The notes under the pieces were generated by a model, which was not told the origin of the DNA, searched no databases, and saw only the letters and a program-made list of their open reading frames with translations. 64,000 nt of DNA from Brevundimonas sp. A19_0 (GTDB lineage Bacteria; Pseudomonadota; Alphaproteobacteria; Caulobacterales; Caulobacteraceae), in assembly GCF_017744255.1 (NCBI RefSeq), contig NZ_JAGHQP010000003.1, positions 186,001 through 250,000 of the forward strand. The letters run 5' to 3'. Both the position numbers and the translations under genes were made by a program. Below are positions 7,282 through 14,690 of the stretch, one piece after another (the first letter of the stretch is position 1; each line of letters begins with the position of its first letter).

Positions 7282-8510
7282 GGTTGGGCGTCGATCTGAC
7301 ACCCGGCGGCCTGGCCCTGCGGCAGACGCCGGGCGGCAGCGGAGGGCCGGAGCCCGGCTTCGTGCTGGATCTGCGAACCGACCAGCATGTTTGGGACGGG
7401 ACGCCGCTGGAAGGGCTAACGGCCCTGCCGGGGTGGAGCTACAGCCGGGCAGGCACGGCCTGGGGGCGGCACGCCGACGGAACCTACACAAGCTTTCCGG
7501 CGCATACCCCGCGTCGAACCGACATGGGTCTGTGGTGCGAACCGGCATCGACCAATCTGTTCCCGCGGTTTGCGCCCTCGCAGGGCCAGCTGGGCGGCAA
7601 CGGCAATGTCGCGGATACGGCGCCGCCCGGCGCTCCGCCCCTGTCGGGCCTGAACTGGCTGGCCCTGAACAATGCAGGGGCCGCCGCCTATGCCTATCAG
7701 TCGGTCATCCTGGCGGCGGCGACGGCCTATACCGTGCAGGTGTGGGTGGAGACCCCCGACGGCTCGCCGCCCGCCGTTGGCGCCACCAGTTCGACCGGCG
7801 ACTTCTGCCTGCTGGTCGGGGGGGCAATCCTGAGCGGTCCCGCAGGCATGGAGCCGCTCGCAGGCAAGGTCTGGCGGGTCTGGAGCACCGTGACGACCGG
7901 AGTCGGGCCCTCGGCGAACAGCGGGCTGGTGCGCTACGCCGGCCAGACGACGCGCGCCCTGAAGTTCACAGGCTTTCAGCTGGAAGCCGGGGTGCTGGCG
8001 ACCAGCCCGATCGTGACGACGGGCGCTGCAGCCAGCCGGGCTGCCGACGTCGCACGCCTCACGGACCTCGAGGCCTTGGGTGAGGTGACCCTGGCCGCGA
8101 AATTCACCCTGCACGGCCGGGTGGCTGCGACCGGTACCGACCTGCGCATCGCGGCCTGCCTGGACAGTGGAACGAGTGACAACCGCCTTGACCTGGGGGC
8201 CATGGACGGGGCCGTCGGCGGCCGGGCCGTCAGCGGCGGGGTCGAGCAGGCGCGCTGCACAGTGCCGGGACCGGTCGTCAGCGGGGCAGGTCAGGGCGTG
8301 GCCCTGCGCGCGAAAACGAATGGGTTTCGGCTGGCCAGAAACGGCAGCCTGTCGGCGGCGGACAGCAGTGGCATCGCGCCCGGCGGTCTGACGCGTCTGA
8401 CGCTGGGGGGCGGCGGTGACGGTACGGGCCAAATGGGCGGATGCCTGACGCGTCTGGTGCTGCGACCGGATGCCCGGCCCGACGCCACCCTCGTGGCGCT
8501 GAGCGCCTGA
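7278..8510 (+). CDS. GTA head spike fibre-like protein
   Basis: A 410-residue beta-rich protein with no membrane segments. It starts inside the stop region of the spike base gene. The middle (about 120-240) resembles a carbohydrate-binding jelly roll of the kind found in phage head spike fibres (LNWLALNNAGAAAYAYQSV, YTVQVWVE, FTGFQLEAG). The C-terminal part (about 255-400) resembles a concanavalin/LamG-like lectin fold (EVTLAAKFTLHG, RLTLGGGG, LTRLVLRPD). This matches the role of R. capsulatus GhsB (rcc01080), a receptor-binding head fibre. Assignment rests on pairing with the base protein and on beta-sandwich character; sequence identity to GhsB itself was not assessed. Surface-exposed receptor binders diverge fast, so the target glycan cannot be predicted. 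Confidence 0.65.
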   Translation: MRLGVDLTPGGLALRQTPGGSGGPEPGFVLDLRTDQHVWDGTPLEGLTALPGWSYSRAGTAWGRHADGTYTSFPAHTPRRTDMGLWCEPASTNLFPRFAPSQGQLGGNGNVADTAPPGAPPLSGLNWLALNNAGAAAYAYQSVILAAATAYTVQVWVETPDGSPPAVGATSSTGDFCLLVGGAILSGPAGMEPLAGKVWRVWSTVTTGVGPSANSGLVRYAGQTTRALKFTGFQLEAGVLATSPIVTTGAAASRAADVARLTDLEALGEVTLAAKFTLHGRVAATGTDLRIAACLDSGTSDNRLDLGAMDGAVGGRAVSGGVEQARCTVPGPVVSGAGQGVALRAKTNGFRLARNGSLSAADSSGIAPGGLTRLTLGGGGDGTGQMGGCLTRLVLRPDARPDATLVALSA

Positions 8511-8534
8511 GCTTTCACGATCAAGGAGACTGAG

Positions 8535-9701
8535 ATGGTCTGGTCCCGCTGGCGCCTGCGCCGGGGTACGACAGTCGTGCCCGAAACCAAGGAGAGCCGG
8601 ACGGGGCCGCTGATCGCCCTGACCGGAGGCGGGCGTCCGCGCTGGACGCCGCGCGACTATGCTGCTCTGGCGCGCGAGGGGTTCGGCAAGAACCCGGTCG
8701 CCTATCGCGCCATCCGCATGATCGCCGAGGCGGCGGCCTCGGTGCCGCTGGCGGTGTTCGACGGCGAGGTGAAGTGCCGCGACCACGGTCTGGCGCAACT
8801 GCTGGCCCGGCCGAATCCCGAACAGTCGGGGCCGGAGTTCCTGGAGGGTCTGTACGGGGCCCTGCAGACCGCGGGCAATGCCTATGTCGAGGGGGCCGGC
8901 GGGGATGACGCGGGTCTGCCGGAGGAGCTGTGGTCGCTGCGGCCCGACCGGGTGAAGGTGGTGCCGGGACGGCATGGCTGGCCCGAGGCCTATGACTATG
9001 GGCTGGACGGGCGGTCGGTCCGGATCGGGCGTGAGGCCGACGGCTGGATGCCGGTGATGCATCTGAAGCTGTTTCATCCGACCGATGACCACTACGGCTT
9101 TTCGCCGCTGGAGGCCGCGGCCTTTGCCATTGACGTGCACAACGCGTCGGGGGCCTGGAACAAGGCGCTGCTGGACAATGCGGCGCGGCCGAGCGGGGCG
9201 CTGGTCTATGCCAGCCGGGACGGGGAGCGGCTGACCACAGAACAGTTCGAGCGGTTGAAGGCCGAGCTGGGTGAGGCGCATGCGGGGCCGGCCAATGCCG
9301 GACGGCCGCTCTTGCTGGAAGGCGGGCTGGACTGGAAGCCCATGAGCCTGACGCCGGCCGAGATGGACTTCATCGCCGGCAAGCATGCGGCGGCGCGCGA
9401 GATCGCCCTGGCGTTCGGGATTCCGCCGCAGCTGCTGGGGATCCCGGGGGATGCCACCTATGCCAACTATCGCGAGGCCAATGTCGCCTTCTGGCGGCAG
9501 ACGGTGGTGCCGCTGGTGAGGAAGGCCGCCGGGGCCCTGACGGCCTGGCTGTCGCCGCGTCTGCCGGGATGCCGGATCGAACCGGACCTGGAGGCTGTGC
9601 CGGCGCTGTCGCCCGAGCGCGATGCGCTGTGGGCCCGGCTGAATGCGGCGAGCTTCCTGACCGAGGACGAGCGCCGGCAGATGGCGGGAGTGGGCCTGTG
9701 A
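8535..9701 (+). CDS. GTA gp3 HK97-type portal protein
   Basis: A 388-residue portal subunit; twelve copies form the DNA channel at the capsid vertex. The HK97/GTA portal pattern is visible: VAYRAIRMIAEAAASVPL near the N-terminus, GNAYVEGAG, LRPDRVKVVPG, FHPTDDHYGFSPLEAA, and FGIPPQLLGIPGDATYANYREANVAFWR in the clip/stem region. The start at ATG 8535 follows AAGGAGA at a good distance. The stop overlaps the GTG start of the next gene by four bases. Length is typical for GTA portals. Confidence 0.95.
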   Translation: MVWSRWRLRRGTTVVPETKESRTGPLIALTGGGRPRWTPRDYAALAREGFGKNPVAYRAIRMIAEAAASVPLAVFDGEVKCRDHGLAQLLARPNPEQSGPEFLEGLYGALQTAGNAYVEGAGGDDAGLPEELWSLRPDRVKVVPGRHGWPEAYDYGLDGRSVRIGREADGWMPVMHLKLFHPTDDHYGFSPLEAAAFAIDVHNASGAWNKALLDNAARPSGALVYASRDGERLTTEQFERLKAELGEAHAGPANAGRPLLLEGGLDWKPMSLTPAEMDFIAGKHAAAREIALAFGIPPQLLGIPGDATYANYREANVAFWRQTVVPLVRKAAGALTAWLSPRLPGCRIEPDLEAVPALSPERDALWARLNAASFLTEDERRQMAGVGL

Positions 9702-9976
9702 CGGGGGAACTTAAGCGCGCGGCGCTGGCACTGGGGAGCATGCTGATCCTGCAGACCGTCGGCGGTCTGATCTGGGCGGGCGGGGCGGCAGCCCGGATCG
9801 AGACGCTGGAGATGCAGGTGGGCGAGCAGCGGCTGGTGGCCGAGAGGCTGGCCCGGCTCGAAGAACAGAGCGTGGCGACGCGGCGGGCGGTGGAGCGGAT
9901 CGAGAGGGTTTTGGTGACGAGTGGCGAGTGGCGTGTGACGAGCGCGTCCGGCGAGGAGCAGGCTGATGGCTTCTGA
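9698..9976 (+). CDS. GTA gp3.5-like small membrane/coiled-coil protein
   Basis: A 92-residue protein starting at GTG 9698, overlapping the portal stop. It has one hydrophobic segment near the N-terminus (LALGSMLILQTVGGLIWAG) followed by a coiled coil (ERLARLEEQ, TRRAVERIERV). Size, position between portal and protease and architecture match ORFg3.5 of RcGTA, whose job is not well defined. The last 18 or so residues (VTSGEWRVTS...) are encoded by an octamer repeat (9913-9942), so the C-terminus is probably not conserved. The 3' end overlaps the protease gene by 11 bases. Confidence 0.7.
   Translation: MTGELKRAALALGSMLILQTVGGLIWAGGAAARIETLEMQVGEQRLVAERLARLEEQSVATRRAVERIERVLVTSGEWRVTSASGEEQADGF
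9913..9942. repeat. GAGTGRCG octamer repeat, arm C1
   Basis: About 30 bases of degenerate octamer units (GAGTGGCG, GAGTGACG) in the coding 3' end of gp3.5. It is a near-perfect inverted match to arm C2 (10011-10040), and the two arms enclose about 68 bases that contain the protease start codon. Confidence 0.75.
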
Positions 9977-10442
9977 CGCCCGGGCGGTGGATGACGAACC
10001 GAGACTGCCCTCGCCACTCGCTACTCGTTACTCGTCACTGCGTATCACCGGCTATGCCTCGCTGTGGGGTGTGGCGGATCTGGCGGGGGATGTGGTGGTG
10101 CCGGGGGCGTTTGCCGCCAGCGTCGCGCGGCGAGGACCGGGCGGGGTGCGGATGCTGTATCAGCACGGCGAGCGGACGCCGGTCGGCCTGTGGACCCGGA
10201 TCGAGGAGGACGACCGCGGGCTGAAGGTCGAGGGTCGGATCCTGGACGTCACACCCGAAGGCCGGATGGCGGCAGCGCTGGTGCGGGCCGGGTGCCTGGA
10301 TGGCCTGTCGATCGGCTTTCGCGCGGTGAGGGCGCGGCGCGACGGGCGGCTGCGCGTGCTGGCGGAAGTCGACCTGTGGGAGGTGTCGCTGGTGACCTTT
10401 CCCATGCTGCCAGGGGCGCGGTTCACGTCAGGCGAAGGCTGA
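9966..10442 (+). CDS. GTA gp4 prohead protease
   Basis: A 158-residue HK97-family (U35) protease that trims the capsid propeptide during head maturation. The conserved core starts at ITGYASLWG; the catalytic His is in LYQHGERTPVG and the catalytic Ser in LDGLSIGFR, followed by the usual DLWEVSLVTFPM strand. The first 25 or so residues are encoded by the spacer and arm C2 of an inverted octamer repeat, including SPLATRYSS, and replace the N-terminus normally seen in GTA proteases. The 3' end overlaps a leftward gene by 20 bases tail to tail. The capsid gene it serves is 2.9 kb further on instead of directly adjacent. Confidence 0.92.
   Translation: MASDARAVDDEPRLPSPLATRYSSLRITGYASLWGVADLAGDVVVPGAFAASVARRGPGGVRMLYQHGERTPVGLWTRIEEDDRGLKVEGRILDVTPEGRMAAALVRAGCLDGLSIGFRAVRARRDGRLRVLAEVDLWEVSLVTFPMLPGARFTSGEG
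10011..10040. repeat. GAGTGRCG octamer repeat, arm C2
   Basis: Inverted partner of C1, read within the protease coding sequence. On the minus strand it shows the same GTGACGAGT/GCGAGTGGCG units. Confidence 0.75.
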
Positions 10443-10983
10443 AGACTCCGATAAAGAGGAGGGCCGAGATCAGCAGCAGGCTGAGCAGGATGCGGTGCCA
10501 CCTGCGGCTGGACGAGAAGGCCAGAACCACGCAGGCGACGGTGAAGAGAACGTGGAAGATGTGAGCCGCGTGGCGGAGCGTGCCGAGGTTGGTGGCTGAC
10601 TCCACGAGATTGTGCAGCTCGAACGCGGCGAGCGGCAGATAGATGAAGCCGCGATTGCGAAAATAGTGATCCTCCAGATTGCCGGGCCGTCCCGCGGGTG
10701 GAAACACTGAGGCGGCGCTGAGGAACAGAAGGGCCGGGCGCAGGAGCACGGTCGCAAACAGGAAGAAGTTGGTGCCCCAGACATCGCGGTTGGCGACGAT
10801 GAAGAGGTACCACCAGAACTGGACCGTCGCGAGCAGGACGAGGAGACCGGCGAGGAACGGCAGGAGGGCCAGATCCTCGCGCGGTCGATCAATGGCGGCG
10901 GCACGCCCGCCGACCAGCAGGTCGCGGATGCCGAGCCCCAGGATGATCGACATCAGGACAAGAAGGTGTGCCGAGCTGTTCAT
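10423..10983 (-). CDS. Four-to-five-span inner membrane protein, unknown function
   Basis: A 186-residue hydrophobic protein not recognised as any characterised family. Membrane segments are apparent at about 5-22, 40-62, 70-95, 130-150 and 158-182. There is a charged segment after the first span (DRPREDLALL) and the sequence HYFRNRGFIYLPLAAFELHN in the middle. It lies antisense to the GTA genes and starts the block that separates protease from capsid; its 3' end overlaps the protease 3' end. No capsid-related feature is seen. Confidence 0.65.
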   Translation of the reverse strand: MNSSAHLLVLMSIILGLGIRDLLVGGRAAAIDRPREDLALLPFLAGLLVLLATVQFWWYLFIVANRDVWGTNFFLFATVLLRPALLFLSAASVFPPAGRPGNLEDHYFRNRGFIYLPLAAFELHNLVESATNLGTLRHAAHIFHVLFTVACVVLAFSSSRRWHRILLSLLLISALLFIGVFSLRLT

Positions 10984-11156
10984 TGTCTCCCCCCGACGAA
11001 TGGCTGCCCTGTCAGGAGACTAGTGGCAGGTCCCGCCCGTTTCCAGTTTGTGGGGATGTGGCGCTGATTTCACCATCTGCTCAGGGTTCGCTCAGGACGC
11101 TCAGGGACGAGGGGGGGCACGGTGACGGCTCAACTTCAGCCCCGGGAGAGACGGAC

Positions 11157-11708
11157 ATGAGTGGAGAGACGGTGAAGCTGGTCAACGGACAGACGAACCT
11201 GTTGCGGACGGTGATGTGGGGCGGGGCCGCGGCCCTGTTGCTGGCGCCGGCGGTGGCGATGCAGTTCACGACGGAGGTTCGGTGGAACCTGTATGATTTT
11301 GCCCTGATGGGCGTGTTGCTGGCCGTGGCGTGCGGCGTCGGGGAACTGGTGCTGCGCGCGTCGGAGAGCCTGATGTTCCGGATGGGCGCGGCGGTCGCGA
11401 TCGGCACGACCTTTGGGCTGGTCGTCGGCAATCTGGCGGTCGGCCTGATCGGGGCCGAGGACAATCCGGCCAATGTCTGGGTGTGGCCGCTGGTGGTCAT
11501 GGCCGCCGTGGGGACCCTGGCCGCCCAGTTCCGGGCGCGAGGCATGAGCCTGCTCATGCTGGCGCTGGCGGCGGGGCAGGGCGGACTGGCGGTGTATGCC
11601 CGTGCAACGGAGCAGGACCTGCCACCGGGCGTGACCCTGATCTTCATGGCCGGGTGGCTGGTCGCGGCGGCCCTGTTCGACCGGGCCGCGCGCGAGCGTC
11701 GGGCCTAG
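11157..11708 (+). CDS. Multi-span membrane protein, unknown function
   Basis: A 183-residue protein with about five hydrophobic segments (for example VMWGGAAALLLAPAVAM, LMGVLLAVACGVGELVL, VVGNLAVGLIG, VWPLVVMAAVGTLAA, GVTLIFMAGWLVAAALF). ATG 11157 follows GGGAGAG and starts MSGETVKL. It resembles small uncharacterised Caulobacterales membrane proteins in composition only. It is the one rightward gene of the block inside the GTA cluster and ends tail to tail with the next leftward gene, overlapping by four bases. Confidence 0.65.
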   Translation: MSGETVKLVNGQTNLLRTVMWGGAAALLLAPAVAMQFTTEVRWNLYDFALMGVLLAVACGVGELVLRASESLMFRMGAAVAIGTTFGLVVGNLAVGLIGAEDNPANVWVWPLVVMAAVGTLAAQFRARGMSLLMLALAAGQGGLAVYARATEQDLPPGVTLIFMAGWLVAAALFDRAARERRA

Positions 11709-12256
11709 GGCAGATACTCTGCGGGGATCGGCGAGGCCTCGGTCTCGCCGGTCCAGTAGATGCTGAGGATCCACCAGCGGGTGCCATCGTACACGAGCTG
11801 GAAGCTGTTGATGCCGCGCGCGAAGGGCTCGGCATCATCAGCCGAGCGCCGGCTGTCGTAGGTCGAGAAGACGTGCGCCATGGAACCGAACTGCTCGGTG
11901 CGGCTGGCGATTTCCCGCTCGTGGAAGCCGTCGCGTTCGAGGACGGGCCCGGCGCGGGTGACGTATTCCTCGGGCGTCCAGACGCGCACGACCATATTGC
12001 CGGCCGGATTGAAGCCGGAGGGCACCAGACGGGCGGTGGGGTGGAAGAGGGAGCGGAAACGGTCCCAGTCGCGGCCCACGCCGGCGTCACCGGAGATGAC
12101 CTCATAGACGGCGTTGATGATGGCCTCGGGCGAGGCCACGTCGGCGGGATCGGCAGCGGGGGCCGGGGCGACCGCCGGGGCGGCCTCCTGAGCCTGAACC
12201 GCGAGCGGTGAGGCCATCGCGAGAACGAGCGCGGCGGCGAGTGTGGATGCACGCAT
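11705..12256 (-). CDS. Secreted NTF2/SnoaL-like protein
   Basis: A 183-residue protein with a clear signal peptide (MRASTLAAALVLAMASPLAVQAQE, cut expected after AQA) and an Ala/Pro-rich linker. The rest resembles the NTF2/SnoaL fold: an N-terminal helix (EAIINAVYEVIS), WDRFRSLFHPTARLVP, and paired strands ending RWWILSIYWTGE. A binding or catalytic role cannot be assigned. ATG 12256 has GGGAGGG upstream within a leader that is nearly copied in front of the next gene upstream (13014-13060). It is antisense to the GTA genes. Confidence 0.7.
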   Translation of the reverse strand: MRASTLAAALVLAMASPLAVQAQEAAPAVAPAPAADPADVASPEAIINAVYEVISGDAGVGRDWDRFRSLFHPTARLVPSGFNPAGNMVVRVWTPEEYVTRAGPVLERDGFHEREIASRTEQFGSMAHVFSTYDSRRSADDAEPFARGINSFQLVYDGTRWWILSIYWTGETEASPIPAEYLP

Positions 12257-12303
12257 GAGATTTCCCTCCCTCAGGAGAGGGAGACTGCCGCACCGGGCGG
12301 CGG
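12257..12303 (-). promoter_or_regulatory. Duplicated 5' leader with hairpins, copy B1
   Basis: This 47-base leader directly abuts the ATG at 12256. It contains the palindrome CTCCCTC-AGGA-GAGGGAG, then a GCCGC...GCGGC-type hairpin. It matches copy B2 (13014-13060) at all but a few positions. The Shine-Dalgarno GGGAGGG is part of the palindrome, so the hairpin could mask or expose it. Confidence 0.6.
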
Positions 12304-12323
12304 ATGGGAAGACAGGAGATACC

Positions 12324-13013
12324 CTACTGCCGCCGGCGGAATGTGCGGCGGTCTTCGACCCGGTCGCAGTAGATGTTGGGCTCGTCGGGGCTGTAGACCG
12401 TAAGGACACGGCAATCCCGGCCGGGGGCGAAGTAGGTGAGGATGACCTGATCGTCTGCGTTGGTCAGGGTGACCATCCGCATGCCCCGCTCGAAATGGGT
12501 CTCGGCGCCGACATTCTCGAACGCGTTGCGACGGATTGGTCGGCGGTACTCACCCTCCGGCGTCCAGGCGAATACGGAGGTGTCCTTCTGACGGAAGGAA
12601 TCCATGCCGAGCAGGCGGGCCATTCGCCGTTGAATGGCCGACCGGCTTTCACCGTGAGCCGCGATCGAACACATGTTGAAGAAGGCTGTGACCGGGCCTG
12701 CACGAATGAAGGCGGCAGGGCGCACGAGAAGCTGGACGTCGTCTCCATCCACCTCGCGGGCCCAGACAAAATTGTAGCTGGCATGGCTGTCGTTGCCGAG
12801 GGGTCTGAAGGCCTCGGCCCGCTCCTGGGCGGGGACGTAGCCGTAGTCGACCGCGTATTCCTCGGCCCATTCGAGGTTGCCGTCCGGTTCGAGACAGAAG
12901 TCCTGAAACTCCTCGACCATGTCGAAGGCGGGGGCGTTCGATTCCTGGGCCTGAGCGACGACGGGTGATGCGAACGCCAAGGCCAAGGCGGTAGCGATCA
13001 GGGAAGCATGCAT
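12324..13013 (-). CDS. Secreted hypothetical protein
   Basis: A 229-residue protein with a signal peptide (ALALAFASPVVAQAQE) and a mature part containing several conserved-looking aromatic and cysteine residues (DFCLEPDGN, FFNMCSIAAHG, GRDCRVLTVYS, NIYCDRVED). The pattern of cysteines suggests disulfides in the periplasm. No family was recognised. Its leader nearly duplicates that of the NTF2-like gene downstream, although the mature proteins are not similar. Confidence 0.65.
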   Translation of the reverse strand: MHASLIATALALAFASPVVAQAQESNAPAFDMVEEFQDFCLEPDGNLEWAEEYAVDYGYVPAQERAEAFRPLGNDSHASYNFVWAREVDGDDVQLLVRPAAFIRAGPVTAFFNMCSIAAHGESRSAIQRRMARLLGMDSFRQKDTSVFAWTPEGEYRRPIRRNAFENVGAETHFERGMRMVTLTNADDQVILTYFAPGRDCRVLTVYSPDEPNIYCDRVEDRRTFRRRQ

Positions 13014-13060
13014 GAGATCTCCCTCCCTCAGGAGGATGAGACTGCCGCACCGGGGGCCGA
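13014..13060 (-). promoter_or_regulatory. Duplicated 5' leader with hairpins, copy B2
   Basis: Near copy of B1, abutting ATG 13013. The first palindrome is damaged here (GGATGAG instead of GAGGGAG on one arm) while the GGGAGGG ribosome binding site and the CTGCCGCACCGGG segment are intact. Confidence 0.6.
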
Positions 13061-13088
13061 ATGAAAAGATCGCTGAATCTGCCTGGCG

Positions 13089-13304
13089 CTAAAGCCCGGG
13101 ACCTATCCGAAGTGCATTTCTGAAACAGGGCCAACCCACGACGCACAAGCTCAACACGACGAACCCGAACCAGATTCTCTCGGCGGTCCATTTGGCCGGT
13201 TCCGGCAAGAGCAGCGCTGCCCCGACACAAGCAACAGACGCAAGAAGGTAGAGCCCCGCAGCAAGGGGCCGCCGCTTCTTAGAGGGGGGTGGGCGCTCGT
13301 CCAT
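13089..13304 (-). CDS. Small two-span membrane protein
   Basis: A 71-residue protein with a basic, proline-rich N-terminus (PPPSKKRRP) and two hydrophobic segments (AAGLYLLASVACVGAALLL and IWFGFVVLSLCVVGWPC). No family was recognised. It is transcribed divergently from the capsid gene, whose ATG lies 48 bases away, so the two promoters would share a very short space. It could be spurious, but the codon pattern and hydrophobic layout favour a real gene. Confidence 0.45.
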   Translation of the reverse strand: MDERPPPSKKRRPLAAGLYLLASVACVGAALLLPEPAKWTAERIWFGFVVLSLCVVGWPCFRNALRIGPGL

Positions 13305-13315
13305 CCGCCTACCCT

Positions 13316-13336
13316 AACCGCGACGAGCGGTTTTCT
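13316..13336 (+). terminator. Hairpin plus T-run just before the capsid gene
   Basis: A perfect six-base stem AACCGC/GCGGTT with a five-base loop, followed by TTCTG, ends 16 bases before the capsid ATG. In the plus direction it resembles a weak intrinsic terminator or attenuator. Confidence 0.35.
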
Positions 13337-13351
13337 GAAACTGGAGACACC

Positions 13352-14596
13352 ATGAAAGAGACCAAGACCGTCTCGGGCATGCCCGAGACGCGCGCCGCCA
13401 TGCATGAAGTCATGGCCGCGTTCGAAGCCTTCAAGGGCGCCAATGATGCGCGGCTGGCCGAGCTGGAGAAGAAGGCGTCGGCTGATACGTTGCTGGAGGA
13501 GAAGGTGGCGCGCATCGATGCGGCGGTGGGCTCGGCGCAGGCGCGTCTGGACCGGGCGCTGAGCGGTGCAAGGCGACCGGTGCTTGAGGCCGCCCCCTCC
13601 GGCGGCTTTGCCGCCACCTCCCCCACGAATGGGGAGGAGACGAAATCGGCGTTTGCGGCCTATATGACGGGCGGTTCGACCCTGGGGCTGGAGCTGAAGG
13701 CCGGGCTGTCGTCGGGGCCGAGCTCGGGCGGCTATGTGGTGCCGCCGGAGACGGAGCGGGCGATCGAGCGGCGGCTGATGGCGGGCTCGCCGATGCGCGA
13801 GATCGCGACGGTGCGGACGGTGGGCTCGGGCGTGTTCCGCAAGCCGGTGTCGACCGCGGGGGTCGAGGCCGGCTGGGTGGCCGAGACGGCGGCCCGGCCC
13901 GAGACGGATCCGGCGACGCTTGCGCTGCTGGAGTTTCCGTCGGCGGATCTCTACGCCTGTCCGGCCGCGACCCAGAGCCTGCTGGATGACGCGCTGATCG
14001 ACCTGGACGAATGGCTGGCCGCCGAAGTGGAGGATGCCTTTTCCGCCCAGGAGACCGAGGCCTTCGTCAACGGCGACGGGGTGAACAAGCCGCGCGGTTT
14101 CCTCGACTATGATCTGGTCGAGGACGGCGATCAGGAGTGGGGCGAGATCGGCTATGTCGCCAGTGGGGCGGCCGGGGCCTTTCCGGCCTCGAACCCGACC
14201 GACCGGCTGATCGATCTGGTCTATGCGCCCAAGGCGCTGTACCGGCCGAATGCGCGCTTTGTCATGAACCGCCGGACGGTCTCGACCGTGCGCAAGTTCA
14301 AGGACGGCGACGGCAACTATATCTGGCAGCCGGCGCAACGGCCCGGGGATACGGCCAGTCTGCTGGGCTATCCGGTGACCGAGATCGAGACCATGCCGGA
14401 CATCGGCGCGGACGCCCCGGCGATCGCGTTCGGCGACTTCCAGCGCGGCTATCTGATCGTCGACCGGGCGGGGGTGCGGGTGCTGCGCGACCCCTATTCG
14501 GCCAAGCCCTATGTGCTGTTCTACACGACCAAGCGCGTGGGCGGCGGGGTGCAGAATTTCGACGCCATCAAGGTGATGAAGTTCGCCGCGTCCTAG
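13352..14596 (+). CDS. GTA gp5 major capsid protein (HK97 fold)
   Basis: A 414-residue capsid precursor. The N-terminal scaffold-like delta domain (about 1-75) is a coiled coil (AAFEAFKGANDARLAELEKK). The mature HK97 domain follows, with GGYVVPPE, the E-loop region, AEVEDAFSAQETEAFVNGDG, PNARFVMNRRT, YIWQP, LLGYPVTEIETMPDIG and IVDRAGVRVLRDPYS. ATG 13352 (MKETKT) follows CTGGAGA. Residues of about 80-96 are encoded by an in-frame double-hairpin repeat placed at the junction between the removable propeptide and the mature protein, where added residues would do least harm. A terminator-like hairpin and an antisense gene block lie directly upstream, unlike the usual protease-capsid adjacency. 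Confidence 0.95.
   Translation: MKETKTVSGMPETRAAMHEVMAAFEAFKGANDARLAELEKKASADTLLEEKVARIDAAVGSAQARLDRALSGARRPVLEAAPSGGFAATSPTNGEETKSAFAAYMTGGSTLGLELKAGLSSGPSSGGYVVPPETERAIERRLMAGSPMREIATVRTVGSGVFRKPVSTAGVEAGWVAETAARPETDPATLALLEFPSADLYACPAATQSLLDDALIDLDEWLAAEVEDAFSAQETEAFVNGDGVNKPRGFLDYDLVEDGDQEWGEIGYVASGAAGAFPASNPTDRLIDLVYAPKALYRPNARFVMNRRTVSTVRKFKDGDGNYIWQPAQRPGDTASLLGYPVTEIETMPDIGADAPAIAFGDFQRGYLIVDRAGVRVLRDPYSAKPYVLFYTTKRVGGGVQNFDAIKVMKFAAS
13590..13638. repeat. Double-hairpin repeat A3 inside the capsid gene
   Basis: Same layout as A1/A2: CGCCCCCT, then a hairpin (GGCGGC...GCCGCC), then CCCCC...GGGGAGGA. The first stem differs in sequence from A1/A2 but spacing and outer arms agree. It is read in frame and supplies about 16 residues. 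Confidence 0.7.
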
Positions 14597-14600
14597 ACGC

Positions 14601-14632
14601 GGAGTGACGTGTGGCGAGTGACGAGTGGCGAG
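14601..14632. repeat. GAGTGRCG octamer repeat, arm C3
   Basis: Degenerate octamer units (GAGTGACG, GTGGCGAG) starting four bases after the capsid stop codon. It is the inverted partner of C4. Confidence 0.75.
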
Positions 14633-14690
14633 AGCCGCTCGTCGCTGGCCGGACGGGTAACACGCGAGCTGTCGCAAGTGAGCAGGCGAA

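Noticed and set aside
9913..10040. Octamer arrays as a CRISPR array
   Set aside because: Units are eight bases, contiguous and degenerate, with no regular spacers.
11079..11105. Three GCTCAGG units before the membrane-protein gene as an operator
   Set aside because: Starts are 11 and 9 bases apart and short; chance is plausible and no matching site was seen elsewhere.
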